Source of the DNA: UBA6623 sp965238125
GTDB taxonomy: Bacteria; Acidobacteriota; Terriglobia; Bryobacterales; UBA6623
NCBI GenBank assembly: GCA_965238125.1
Contig: OZ250179.1
Location: 6,634,001-6,698,000 of the forward strand
DNA length: 64,000 nucleotides
Direction of reading: 5' to 3'
Shown: positions 27,101-35,174 of the stretch, piece by piece
Layout of the letters: every line of letters begins with the position of its first letter
Numbering within the stretch: position 1 is the first letter of the stretch
Made by a program: the position numbers and the translations under genes
Notes under the pieces: generated by a model
What the model saw: the letters and a program-made list of their open reading frames with translations, nothing else
Databases searched by the model: none
What the model was told of the DNA's origin: nothing

Positions 27101-27495
27101 TCGCTTTTGAGCATGGGCGGCGCGGCGGTGATCGTCACCTGTTCGGTGACGGCTCCAAGCTGCATCACCGGGTCCACGCGAATCGTTGAGTCCACGGTGA
27201 GGACGACGTTCTGTTGTAGAAAGCGCTGAAAACCGGGCACTTCAATGGCGACCGTATAGGTTCCGGGAGACAGGTTAGTGTTGACATAACGCCCGGTGGC
27301 GTCAGTGGTACGGGTTGTCGCAATGCCGGTGTCGACATTGGTGATCGTGACCGCGGCATCGGCGATGCCGGCCTCGGAGGGATCATAGACGTAACCGGTG
27401 ATGGTACCGCTTACGGCTTGCCCATGGACGGGGGGCACGGCGGCAAGCACCAGCCCCAGAAACAAGACACCTATAAGCAGTCTGTTCATGGCCAT
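24139..27495 (-). CDS. OAR-type TonB-dependent outer-membrane receptor
   Basis: A 1,118-residue outer-membrane protein. MAMNRLLIGVLFLGLVLAAVP is a signal peptide; GGAG is correctly spaced before the ATG at 27495. Residues about 28-105 form a carboxypeptidase-regulatory-like beta-sandwich (GTITGYVYDPSEAGIADAAV ... LSPGTYTVAIEVPGFQRF). A plug domain (about 120-250) and a long beta-barrel follow, ending in the typical aromatic FGLRLVF. This architecture is characteristic of the expanded Acidobacteriota receptor family thought to import or sense plant or microbial polymers. It is transcribed away from the CRTAC1-type gene at 27961 and has a second receptor of the same type 2.4 kb away. The ligand is unknown. 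Confidence 0.9.
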   Translation of the reverse strand: MAMNRLLIGVLFLGLVLAAVPPVHGQAVSGTITGYVYDPSEAGIADAAVTITNVDTGIATTRTTDATGRYVNTNLSPGTYTVAIEVPGFQRFLQQNVVLTVDSTIRVDPVMQLGAVTEQVTITAAPPMLKSEKTDVGAYIPEQELQSLPALGNNLSMLYNTVPGVIQNMFQIGVGENPSEFNATLVNGMFFGNSEYELDGITDTAYGFSGFQVMVPNQDSIGEMKITTAAFDPEFGSSAGMVAQFVTKSGTNDLHGSAFWYNRNSASFAADPFTEKIAGTGPSGNGTGPSAFNWNQFGGSAGGPFVKNRVFWFMDHQRMRSRSGATLTATVPNDQWRAGILNCSQCPDIFDPLSGDSDGSGRTQFPDNTIPQSRVNPVATNLMNLMPRANLNQGIDVNFIGGGKVLTNSHQTDFRLDAGLSNKDTAFARYSVSDVFLFNPSLFGRAAGGQALGSLSPQTGDFFSQHFASNWTHTFSPNFLMEVRGGVSRFTLDGYQADAGLFTNDEVGIPNINTEDVLTQGLAGINVQSGGVGAWWMGILAGVGIPRIDRTTTVQLVSNSTLIKGSHQIRFGVDVRRTFFDFIATNASSRGNFEFAQSITGTNEVANSGMSHASFLLGMSSNFNRAIFRGFTKERNWRTGIYWQDTWRATPRLTINYGFRWDYLGPVTAADPGGLANFDPGSGDILLSGLGDVSGTANVSAEWGNISPRFGLAYKLTDQTVIRAGFGRSYFSSNYGGQFYQLTSFFPIVSQQTIVQANQRFPIFPIQQGPPAESSSALPDSGHLRAPTDQLLKHRPYNHPNEYVDSWNIALEHQFAQDWKVSVAWVGNVGRHLWWQTNMNAAIPGPGDFNNRRQLFPQFGISSGVINGCNCANSSYNALQWVTEKRFNNGYMIKSSFTWAKALDGQLGGFGWGDQGVNPHDRKGGYGLSPYNRATVWTLSHSFELPFGKGKRFGSGASGALDAIIGGWQFHGITIAESGFAISPTFSSADLNAGFGQKPDRVGDHNISNADRNRWFDSSAFAAPAPFTWGNAGRGIMRGPGLFGADWSFWKQFNISEGTKLQFRWENFNMFNHANLANPNTNISGSTVGQIFALAGSTGVGPSTSPMRRMQFGLRLVF

Positions 27496-27789
27496 TCAGG
27501 TTTCTCCTTCTGTTATGCACCTAGTGCGGGATCATTCGATTCCGGGGCCGAGTACGCCAAGCGAGCCCCCTCGCGTTGTCAAGCAGGTACTTCGCCGGCA
27601 CAAGCTCACACCACGGCGGGGCCGCGGCCTGAAAGTGATATACAACCCCCACTTCGAATTTCGACAAGATGGTAGCAGATGGGACACCAGGGCGTCAACC
27701 GTTTAGTCAACGAAAAACGTAGCCGGCCGGCGTTGTTACAGATGTTGCCGAAACACGTCTGTAGGCGTCGCCGGCACAGGCACCGCCGC

Positions 27790-27905
27790 CCTGTCGAGCC
27801 CTGACAGGGCGGCAGGAAACAACCCGTCTATCGAACCTGACGCTTCGACCCGCAACCTCATTTTCGTGGCGGTATTGTGAATCCCCCCGGATTCATAGAA
27901 ACGAG
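27790..27905. repeat. Composite dispersed repeat, copy 3 (inverted, short), upstream of CRTAC1 gene
   Basis: On the minus strand it reads TTTCTATGAATCCGGGGGGA, TTCACAATACCGCCACGAAA and later CCTGCCGCCCTGTCAGGGCTCG, in the same order as copies 1 and 2. GAATCC/GGATTC gives a small stem. The interval 27496-27960 holds no gene; it separates two divergent genes and must contain both promoters. Confidence 0.65.
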
Positions 27906-27960
27906 ACTGCTCCCTCGAACCCAACAAGCCGAAACGCTGTGGGAGAATGCGGAAGCAACC

Positions 27961-29736
27961 GTGGCTAACCCTTTCCCGACCGGACACGCAGCCCTTCTCG
28001 CCGCGGCAGCTTTGATTTCCGTGCAGTTGGCGGCCGCGCAAGGCGTCGCCGTGACCGGGCGAACCGCGCGTCAATCATCGCTGGCCAAAACGGATCTGCC
28101 ACTGCCCAAGATTCAATTCGAAGACGTCACCGAGGGGGCGGGACTCCATTTTCAGCATGTGCTCGGTCAGCCCGAGGACAAGGCCTATATCCTGGAAACG
28201 ACCGGAAGCGGCGTGGCGATCTTTGATTTCGACAATGACGGGCTACCCGATATTTTTTTTGTCAATGGCAGAACCTGGACGGACGATGACGAGGAAGATG
28301 AGCCCGGGCCGACAAGCCGGCTTTTTCGGAATCTCGGAGATCTGCGATTCAAGGACGTCACCGAACCATCGGGGTTAATTCACACCGGCTGGGGACAAGG
28401 CGTCTGCGTCGGGGACTACGACAACGACGGATTCGACGATCTGTTCGTGACCCACTACGGCCCCGACATCCTCTATCGCAATGAGGCCGGGAAGCGCTTT
28501 CGCGACGTCAGCGCCGAGGCGGGACTGCCGACCGACGGCAGACGGTGGGGAACCGGCTGTGCCTTCATCGATTATGACCGCGACGGCAAGCTCGACCTCG
28601 CCGTCGCGAACTACGTCGATTTGGACCCCAAGACAACGCCGCCGCCAGGAGAGAGTAATTTCTGCCGCTACAAGGGTCTTGCCGTTTTGTGCGGCCCGCG
28701 GGGCCTGCCCGGTGAGTCGAACCTTCTCTACCGCAACCGCGGCGGGGGGAGATTCGAGGACGTTTCAAAGAGCAGCGGGTTCTCGGGGCCCACCGGCCGC
28801 TACGGGTTGGGCGTGTTAACATTCGATTTCGACGACGATGGTTGGACTGATATCTACATCGCGGCCGACTCGACTCCCAGCATGCTGTTTCGCAACCAAG
28901 GCGACGGCACGTTCGAGGACGTCGGGTTGTTGTCCGGCACGTCGCTCAACGAAAACGGCCAAGAGCAGGCGGGCATGGGCGTTTCCGCGGCCGATTTCAA
29001 CCATGACGGGCGACTCGATATCGTCAAGACGAACTTTTCCGACGATGTTCCGTCGCTGTATCGGAATGACGGGAAGGGATTCTTTACCGACGTCTCGTAC
29101 CGCGCCGGGCTGGGCGTTCACACAAACTATTTGGGGTGGGGAGTGAGCTTCGTCGATATTGACCACGACGGCTGGAAAGACATCTTCATCGTCAACAGTC
29201 ACGTCTATCCGTCGATTGACGAGCTCAAGTCCGCCAGTCCGTATCGCCAAAAGAGGTTGGTGTATTGGAATATTCGAAACGGGGCCTTCATCGATGTATC
29301 GCCCGGAGCGGGATCGGGGATCTTGACGCCCTCGTCGGCGCGCGGCGCGGCTTTCGGCGACCTCAACAACGACGGAAACATTGAGGTTGTGATCAATAAC
29401 CTCGACAGCCGGCCGAACGTCCTTCGGAATCGTGGTGAAACAAAGAATTGGATCCTCGTCAAGGTGCGCGGAACCCAATCAAACCGCAACGGCATCGGGG
29501 CCCGAGTCGTGGTCGAATCCGGAGATATGAGTCAGCTGGATGAAGTGCGTAGCGGAGGCAGTTACATGTCCCAAAACGATATGCGCCTGCACTTCGGTGT
29601 GGGCGACGCCGAAAAGATCACTCGCATCAACGTAAGATGGCCCGGCGGCCTCGACGAAAGCTTTGGTCCCTTCGACGCCGGCCAACTGGTCGTTCTCGAA
29701 GAAGGAGAGGGGGAGCCGGCGATCGCCGCTCCCTGA
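27961..29736 (+). CDS. CRTAC1-type FG-GAP/ASPIC-UnbV exported protein
   Basis: About 591 residues from GTG 27961, chosen because GGAAG lies five bases upstream and the product then begins with a signal peptide (AALLAAAALISVQLAAAQG); the longer in-frame start at 27877 lies in a dispersed repeat. FG-GAP/VCBS calcium-binding units are clear (DFDNDGLPDIFFVNG, DYDNDGFDDLFVTHYG, DYDRDGKLDLAVANY, DFDDDGWTDIYIAAD, DIDHDGWKDIFIVN), followed by a C-terminal ASPIC/UnbV module (SNRNGIGARVVVESG ... INVRWPGG). The gene is intact and lies between two TonB-dependent receptors, so it may be a secreted or surface partner of them. Its molecular role is not established for the family. Confidence 0.88.
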   Translation: MANPFPTGHAALLAAAALISVQLAAAQGVAVTGRTARQSSLAKTDLPLPKIQFEDVTEGAGLHFQHVLGQPEDKAYILETTGSGVAIFDFDNDGLPDIFFVNGRTWTDDDEEDEPGPTSRLFRNLGDLRFKDVTEPSGLIHTGWGQGVCVGDYDNDGFDDLFVTHYGPDILYRNEAGKRFRDVSAEAGLPTDGRRWGTGCAFIDYDRDGKLDLAVANYVDLDPKTTPPPGESNFCRYKGLAVLCGPRGLPGESNLLYRNRGGGRFEDVSKSSGFSGPTGRYGLGVLTFDFDDDGWTDIYIAADSTPSMLFRNQGDGTFEDVGLLSGTSLNENGQEQAGMGVSAADFNHDGRLDIVKTNFSDDVPSLYRNDGKGFFTDVSYRAGLGVHTNYLGWGVSFVDIDHDGWKDIFIVNSHVYPSIDELKSASPYRQKRLVYWNIRNGAFIDVSPGAGSGILTPSSARGAAFGDLNNDGNIEVVINNLDSRPNVLRNRGETKNWILVKVRGTQSNRNGIGARVVVESGDMSQLDEVRSGGSYMSQNDMRLHFGVGDAEKITRINVRWPGGLDESFGPFDAGQLVVLEEGEGEPAIAAP

Positions 29737-29779
29737 TCAAGACGATTGTGCCCTCGTCAAATCGATACCGAGACCCGCT

Positions 29780-29823
29780 CTGAAAAAGGAAGGGCGCGGC
29801 ACCCTGACGGATACCGCGCCCCT
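29780..29823 (-). terminator. Factor-independent terminator between convergent CRTAC1 and receptor genes
   Basis: GGGCGCGG (29792-29799) pairs with CCGCGCCC (29814-29821). On the minus strand the stem is followed by TTCCTTTTTCAG, a T-rich tail, so it should end transcription of the receptor gene at 29855-33322. The stem could also act on the plus strand but lacks T residues there. Confidence 0.6.
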
Positions 29824-29854
29824 ACAGTTACTTCTACTAAGCCTGGTCAGCGGA

Positions 29855-32800
29855 TCAGAACGACACACGTAAACCGAACTGCACCAGGCGTGGATTACCG
29901 CGTGTTCCACTAATGACCCCGAATTGCGGCGTCCCCAGAGCCGTCCCCGGGTGGCGGAAAAGCGGAGTGTTGAACATGTTAAACAATTCCGCTCGGAATT
30001 CGATCCCGAACTGCTCGCCGATATTGGTTCGCTTGAAGAGGGCGAAATCCCACTGAGAGATGCCGGGACCCCTTACATCGGGCAGGATGCGACCGGTATT
30101 GCCGAACGTGAACGCCTCGGGTTGGCTGAACACGCCCGTGTTGAAGTACCGATTCAGCCGGGTTTGCGGGTCGCCCGACAGCTCGGCGCTCGTCCCGTTG
30201 TTGTTGGGGAACTGGCCGCCGCCGAACGAGTTCGAGAGGTTCTGCGAGGCCGTGACGCCGATCGGGAAACCCCTCTGGATGGTCGTGACGCCGTTGACGC
30301 CCCAACCGCCGAGGATCGCATTGGCCGCGCCCGACATGTTTGCGCCGAAGCGCCTGCCCTTGCCGAACGGCAGGTCCAAGACGTAGCTGAGAATGAAGCG
30401 CTGCGAGACGTCGAAGGCCGCCAACGACTTGAGCGAGCGGAGGTCGTTGTTGTTGCCCCCCGTGGCCCAGCCCTGAGCGCTGAAGCCCTCGAGGCCGTCG
30501 AGCCAACCGGTCAACGTCCCGGCGTCGGTGATCAGCTTCGAAGCAGTGTAAGCCGCCAGAATGCTGGCGCCGCCCTTGAAGCGCTTCTCCACCTTGGCCT
30601 GAAACGAGTGCCAGGTCGAGCTGCGGTTCGTTGGGGCGGCCATCGAGACGTCAGTGAACTGCGGGAAAGGCCGCAACAGTTGCCCTCGCGAAATTGTCGG
30701 CTGAGAGAGCCCGCCGGTCGCAATGGAAGTCCCGAAGAACGGATTCGGAACCTGTTCATTCAAGGCGCCCTTGAGGGCGAGATGCTGATCCGGCAACTGG
30801 TTGATCGTCTGCGCGTTCACCGGAATGCTGCTGCCTTTCGACCCGGCGTACGCCACGTCGATCAACAAGCCGTTCTGGAACTGATGCTGGATGTTGAAGT
30901 TCCACTGCTGCATGTAGCCCCCCGGCTGATCCGGGACCGGAGCGAGGATCCCCAACCCGCCGACAAGGCGGTTCAGGAACTCCGGGTCGCGCCCCGGAGG
31001 TTTTAAGATGCCCTCCGGATAGGGATCGTTGAGCAGACGAAAAGGCGTCGCGCCGCCGTCGAGCGAGTTGAGAAAGGGTGTCGCGATCGTGTTGATGACC
31101 ATGATATTGGGCGCGCTCGCGAAAGCGACGTCATTGGGCAACCAGAAGACGCCGTAGCCGGTGCGGATCACCGTCGAGTCGGTGAGCCGGTAAGCGATGC
31201 CCACCCGAGGCGCATAATCGTTATGGTCATCGATCGCCGTCCTGCTGTCGCGAAGAGGTGAGTTCACCAGGCCCAGCACCCCCTTCAGATCAAGCCCGGA
31301 CTCTTGCGCCAGCGGACTGGGTGCGTCCAGCGCCAGGAACACTATGTTGTCAAAGCGCTCCGAGAAGTTGCCCGAACGCTCAAAGCGCAGCCCAAGGTTG
31401 ATGGTCAGTTTGTCGTTGACTTGCCACTGGTCGTTGAAGTAAGCGGCGCTATAGAGCATCTGCGCGGCGACGAGGCCGGGCGTGTTGATGCCGCGTTGGC
31501 TGCTGGCCGTTCCCAGTAAGAACGAGGCGAAGCCGGCGCCGCCCACGGGACTAAATGGATCGTCCGCCGTGAAGTTGGCGTTGAAGTCGAAGATGCCGCT
31601 GGGCACATTGCTTTGCCCATAGTTGTGCGTCAGCCGCCGCATGTCGCCGCCGACCTTAAAGGTGTGACGTCCGCGGATCATCGTCATGCTGGGGAGAATC
31701 GAGTAGTTTTCCTGCCGTCCGATGATCGTGCTGCCCGTGCCCTGGGCGCAGAACAGGCCGTAACTTTCCACGCACGGCGTCGGGATGTGGCGGAATACCT
31801 CCGGGATCTGACTGGTCAACGAATCCGGCCAGGCGAACTGCGACAAATCGATGCCTTGGCTCGCCGGCGAGCGGTTATAGCGGAACCGAACCCAGTTCAG
31901 GCGAAGGTCCAGAATCGTGGTGGGCGAAAGCATGATCGTGTCAGCGAATACGATCTGGTTCGTCGTGAAGGTTTCCGGGCCCGCGTCGATGTGCAAGCCT
32001 GTCCCGTAGGGATCCACGCCGAAAGTGAGGTTATCCCACCAGGTCCAGCGCGTCATGATTCTGTGCTTGTCGCCGGGGTTCCAATCCACCTTTTCGGTGA
32101 TTTGGTCGTTGTCGCCGCCGTCGGTGGCGTTGCCGGCGAAGTTGAGGGTAAGCCCCGGCAGATTGGGCTGTGCCCACGAGCCGCTCAGCGCCCTTGCTGT
32201 CGCGTCGTGGCGCTGGGTGGGAATCACATTGTTGGGGAACGGAGTTCTTGTCGCCCCGGCGTTAAAATCCTCCACGCTCGCGACCGAGAACGGGTCATGA
32301 ATCGGAACGTCGAGCTGGGAGAAATCGCCGCTTTGCATCAAAGTCGTGGGCGAGTCGAGCAACAACGACCGAGCGGCCCGCTGCCGGTAGCTCTCGTAGG
32401 AGGAGAAGAAGAACAACGTGTCCTTGACGATCGGACCGCCGATATTCGCGCCCCACTGGTTCTGCGTAAACGGCGGACGCCCGATTCCGCTGGCATTATT
32501 GAAGAACGTGTTCGCGTTCAACTCCTTGTTGCGCAGAAACTCGTAGGCTGTTCCGTGGAACTGGTTCCCGCCCGACTTGGTCGTCATGTTAATGACGCCG
32601 CCGGCGAAGCGGCCGAACTCGGCGCCCAGGGCGTTGGTCTGCACCTTGAATTCCTGGATCGAGTCTTGCGTCGGCACGAGAGCGAGTAGGTTGACGTAGC
32701 CCAAGTTCACGGGCGCGCCGTCGATCGTGGTCGCGCTCTGGTTGGACTGCCCACCGCCCATCTGATAGTTGCCCCAGGCGAAGATGTTCGTGCCGGTCGG

Positions 32801-33322
32801 GCTCTGCATCGACTGGCCTTGCGGGACGACGCCCGGCACCAGTGCGACAAGATTCAAGACGTTGCGCCCGTTCAAGGGCGTTTCCGTTACTTTCCTCGTT
32901 TCGACCACTTGGCCGAGCGACGCGGTCTGCGATTGCAGAAGCGGCGTTTCCGCCGTCACCTCGACAACCTCGGTGACTTCGCCGATTTCCATGATCGGGT
33001 CGATGCGAATGCTGGCCTCCACTTCCACGCCGATTGGTTCTTGGACAAACTGCTTGAAGCCGGCGGACGTCGCCTCTAGGCGATACTGTCCTGGGTTCAA
33101 GGCGACAAAACGATAGAGTCCGACATCGCCGGTCTCTTGGGTCAATTGAGCGCCGGTGGCCAAGTTGATGATGGTCACCGAGGCGCCCGGAATGACGGCT
33201 CCTGTACTGTCCTGTACGGTTCCGACGACGGCGCCGTAGAACGTCTGACCGATTGCGACTCCACTGAGCAGCAACAGGCAGACGCACGTCAACGCTAACG
33301 CACGTGAATCTCTTACGTTCAT
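29855..33322 (-). CDS. OAR-type TonB-dependent outer-membrane receptor
   Basis: A 1,155-residue receptor. The start MNVRDSRALALTCVCLLLL at 33322 has a strong GGAGGAA site and opens a signal peptide; the longer open frame to 33832 is antisense to the IS630 element and is not used. A carboxypeptidase-regulatory-like domain (GTVQDSTGAVIPGASVTI ... NPGQYRLEATSAGFKQF), a plug (LNGRNVLNLVALVPGV, NQWGANIGGPIVKDTLFFF) and a barrel ending FGLRVSF follow. It is a distant paralogue of the receptor at 24139. It converges on the CRTAC1 gene with a shared terminator. IS630 copy B lies about 60 bases upstream of the start codon and may have altered its promoter. Confidence 0.9.
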   Translation of the reverse strand: MNVRDSRALALTCVCLLLLSGVAIGQTFYGAVVGTVQDSTGAVIPGASVTIINLATGAQLTQETGDVGLYRFVALNPGQYRLEATSAGFKQFVQEPIGVEVEASIRIDPIMEIGEVTEVVEVTAETPLLQSQTASLGQVVETRKVTETPLNGRNVLNLVALVPGVVPQGQSMQSPTGTNIFAWGNYQMGGGQSNQSATTIDGAPVNLGYVNLLALVPTQDSIQEFKVQTNALGAEFGRFAGGVINMTTKSGGNQFHGTAYEFLRNKELNANTFFNNASGIGRPPFTQNQWGANIGGPIVKDTLFFFSSYESYRQRAARSLLLDSPTTLMQSGDFSQLDVPIHDPFSVASVEDFNAGATRTPFPNNVIPTQRHDATARALSGSWAQPNLPGLTLNFAGNATDGGDNDQITEKVDWNPGDKHRIMTRWTWWDNLTFGVDPYGTGLHIDAGPETFTTNQIVFADTIMLSPTTILDLRLNWVRFRYNRSPASQGIDLSQFAWPDSLTSQIPEVFRHIPTPCVESYGLFCAQGTGSTIIGRQENYSILPSMTMIRGRHTFKVGGDMRRLTHNYGQSNVPSGIFDFNANFTADDPFSPVGGAGFASFLLGTASSQRGINTPGLVAAQMLYSAAYFNDQWQVNDKLTINLGLRFERSGNFSERFDNIVFLALDAPSPLAQESGLDLKGVLGLVNSPLRDSRTAIDDHNDYAPRVGIAYRLTDSTVIRTGYGVFWLPNDVAFASAPNIMVINTIATPFLNSLDGGATPFRLLNDPYPEGILKPPGRDPEFLNRLVGGLGILAPVPDQPGGYMQQWNFNIQHQFQNGLLIDVAYAGSKGSSIPVNAQTINQLPDQHLALKGALNEQVPNPFFGTSIATGGLSQPTISRGQLLRPFPQFTDVSMAAPTNRSSTWHSFQAKVEKRFKGGASILAAYTASKLITDAGTLTGWLDGLEGFSAQGWATGGNNNDLRSLKSLAAFDVSQRFILSYVLDLPFGKGRRFGANMSGAANAILGGWGVNGVTTIQRGFPIGVTASQNLSNSFGGGQFPNNNGTSAELSGDPQTRLNRYFNTGVFSQPEAFTFGNTGRILPDVRGPGISQWDFALFKRTNIGEQFGIEFRAELFNMFNTPLFRHPGTALGTPQFGVISGTRGNPRLVQFGLRVSF

Positions 33323-33436
33323 GAAACTTCCTCCCTCTAAAGATGTAGACACTACGACCCCTAAGCTTCGTAGTGCTCTTATTGAGTCTCGCAAAACAAA
33401 GTGACACCTTTTTGGGGTACGTACGTCTTTGTATGT

Positions 33437-33964
33437 ATGGGAAATACAAAAGGCGTACGGCGGGATTTCGAGGCCCTGGAGAAGCGCCGTTTCAAAGCGA
33501 TCCGGTTGGTCGAGCAAGGCTGTAGTCAGTCCGAGACAGCGAGGCGATTGAAGGTCGCGCGGCAAAGCGTCAGCGAGTGGCTGCGACGATACCGGCGTGA
33601 CGGCGAAGCCGGGTTGCGCCAGGCCGGCCGCGCCGGCCGTAAGCCGCTGTTGGACGCCACGCAGCTCGAACGCCTCGAGGCGTTGCTGCTGGAAGGCCCC
33701 GAGGCGCACGGCTTCCCGACGCCGCTGTGGAGCTGTCCGCGGGTCGCTCGTCTGATCGGAGACGAGTTCGGCGTGCGCTATCACGAGGGCCATGTCTGGA
33801 AGATCCTGCGGGCGCTCGGTTGGAGCCCGCAACGGCCCGTCGGCAAAGCGCGGGAGCGCAACGAAGAGGCCATCCGCGGCTGGCAGCGCAAGACTTGGCC
33901 GGCCATTAAAAAAAAGCCCGCAAAGAAGAACGTACGATCGTCTTCATCGACGAAAGCGGATTGA
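33437..33964 (+). CDS. IS630-family transposase, upstream frame (OrfA), copy B
   Basis: Almost identical to OrfA of copy A; the one visible residue change is LLDATQ for LLDAAQ. It carries the helix-turn-helix DNA-binding part and ends in frame 0 at 33964 with a short KNVRSSSSTKAD tail, or continues into OrfB after a -1 slip in the A8 run. Confidence 0.85.
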   Translation: MGNTKGVRRDFEALEKRRFKAIRLVEQGCSQSETARRLKVARQSVSEWLRRYRRDGEAGLRQAGRAGRKPLLDATQLERLEALLLEGPEAHGFPTPLWSCPRVARLIGDEFGVRYHEGHVWKILRALGWSPQRPVGKARERNEEAIRGWQRKTWPAIKKKPAKKNVRSSSSTKAD

Positions 33965-34452
33965 GTCAGAAGCCGCATCGTTGCCGCACCTGGGCGCCGC
34001 GCGGCGAGACACCGGTGTTGGAGTTCAACTTCAACTGGGACAAGCTGTCGGTGTCGGCCGGGCTGACGTTGCGCAACTTTTACTTCCGGCTCTATCCCGG
34101 CGCGATCGGCGAGCTGGAGGTCATCGACTTCCTGAAGGCTTTGGTGCGCCACATCGACGGCCCACTGCTGATCGTCTGGGACCGGCTGCCGGCGCACCGC
34201 AGCCGCCTGGTGCGGGAGTTCATCCAGCTCTCCGAGGATCACATCGCAACGGAGTACTTGCCGCCCTATGCGCCGGAGTTGAACCCGGTGGAATACATTT
34301 GGGCGTACTGGAAGCAGCACGAGTTGCCCAACGTCTGCCCGAAGGACTACTGGGAACTCGACGAGCGCGCCCGCAAAGCGCTGCGGCGAATGCGCCGCAA
34401 ACCGCGCTTGATTACCGCTTTCTGGAAACAGTCTTCTCTTTGTCTCGATTGA
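33961..34452 (+). CDS. IS630-family transposase, catalytic frame (OrfB), copy B
   Basis: The catalytic half of the frameshifted transposase, identical in the translated part to copy A: LLIVWDRLPAHRS and LNPVEYIWAYWKQ are intact, and FIDESG is encoded just upstream of 33961 in this frame. No independent ribosome site is seen. Confidence 0.85.
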   Translation: MSQKPHRCRTWAPRGETPVLEFNFNWDKLSVSAGLTLRNFYFRLYPGAIGELEVIDFLKALVRHIDGPLLIVWDRLPAHRSRLVREFIQLSEDHIATEYLPPYAPELNPVEYIWAYWKQHELPNVCPKDYWELDERARKALRRMRRKPRLITAFWKQSSLCLD

Positions 34453-34900
34453 CAGTATATTATGCGAGACTCAGTAGGATGGCACAGAACCGAACGCCGC
34501 CGCACGGAAAACGTAGAATTTGCAACGGTATCGTGTCGCTCAGTACACGCCGGCGTCGGCTTGAAATGCCCCCAAGACCGATCCGTGAGAGGTGTCGAGC
34601 GGCATCCAACGTGAGGGCCCGGAAGTTACGAAGGGTGACGATCGGCAACAGGTCTCCCGGAGGGGTGGCCCTGGGCTGAAACCCGAGGCTACTATCCGTG
34701 CCCCCACGCCTGGAGGTGCGCCACGTTGGGGGCGTGCGGCATCTCTTCCAACCCCCTCCCGAGCGCATCGGGCAGAACCAGCGCGCCGCCGAAATCCCGA
34801 ACCACTACAGCCGTGAAGCGACGGCCGGAATATAGCCCAGGGTGGAGCCGAAGGCGGAACCCTGAGGTAGCCCGCCATCAACCCACCACCTCCTAACGGG

Positions 34901-34927
34901 CGAACGCCCGGCAACGCCGGGCGTTCG
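34901..34927. repeat. Perfect 12-bp-stem hairpin, family member also at 52136
   Basis: CGAACGCCCGGC and GCCGGGCGTTCG pair perfectly with an AAC loop. The context GGCGAACG...CGTTCGGGGGCCTGGG resembles GGCGAACG...CGTTCGGGGGTCTTGG at 52134-52172, so this is a dispersed repeat rather than a unique terminator. Confidence 0.6.
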
Positions 34928-35010
34928 GGGGCCTGGGGCGGGCCAAAGACCGGCCGCCAAGCGGCGGGTCCCCGTCGCGACCCGGCTCACGGTTCACGGT
35001 TCACGAACCA

Positions 35011-35067
35011 CACGTACCCCGGCGACACGTACCCCGGCGACACGTAATTCGGCGACACGGAATTCGG
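35011..35067. repeat. 15-bp tandem repeat, about 3.8 units
   Basis: Units CACGTACCCCGGCGA (twice), CACGTAATTCGGCGA and a partial CACGGAATTCGG. Unit change from ACCCC to AATTC is shared by the last two. No gene is associated. Confidence 0.85.
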
Positions 35068-35174
35068 CCCATCACGCACGTAAGAAAAATATTTCCCCTT
35101 TATTCCCAATCACTTAGTCAATCGAACCCCCCGCTACCCTTCCACCCCTGCCTTATCCTGGTAACGAGGTAACC

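Larger units (their letters stand above)
33382..34474 (+). mobile_element. IS630-family two-ORF insertion sequence, copy B (1,093 bp)
   Basis: Same length and ends (TTGAGTCTCGCA left; CTGAGTCTCGCA read inward from the right) as copy A, flanked by TA at 33380-33381 and 34475-34476. The A8 slippery run is at 33908-33915. It is inserted 59 bases upstream of the receptor start codon, pointing away from it. Copies A and B lie in opposite orientation about 9.7 kb apart, so recombination between them could invert the receptor-CRTAC1-receptor block. Confidence 0.92.
34477..35174. other. Gene-free repeat-rich interval (about 700 bp)
   Basis: No supportable gene. It contains a motif GGCTACTATCCGTGCCC (about 34690) also found at about 36341, a partial composite repeat (34810-34865, GGAATATAGCCCAGGGTGGA and following), a very strong hairpin (34901-34927) and a 15-bp tandem repeat (35011-35067). 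Confidence 0.6.

Noticed and set aside
27877..27960. N-terminal extension of the CRTAC1 protein from 27877
   Set aside because: This start falls inside a dispersed repeat; GTG 27961 has a ribosome site and begins a signal peptide.
29855..33832. 1,325-codon reading of the second TonB receptor
   Set aside because: The extra N-terminal 170 residues are antisense to IS630 copy B; a strong ribosome site and signal peptide place the start at 33322.
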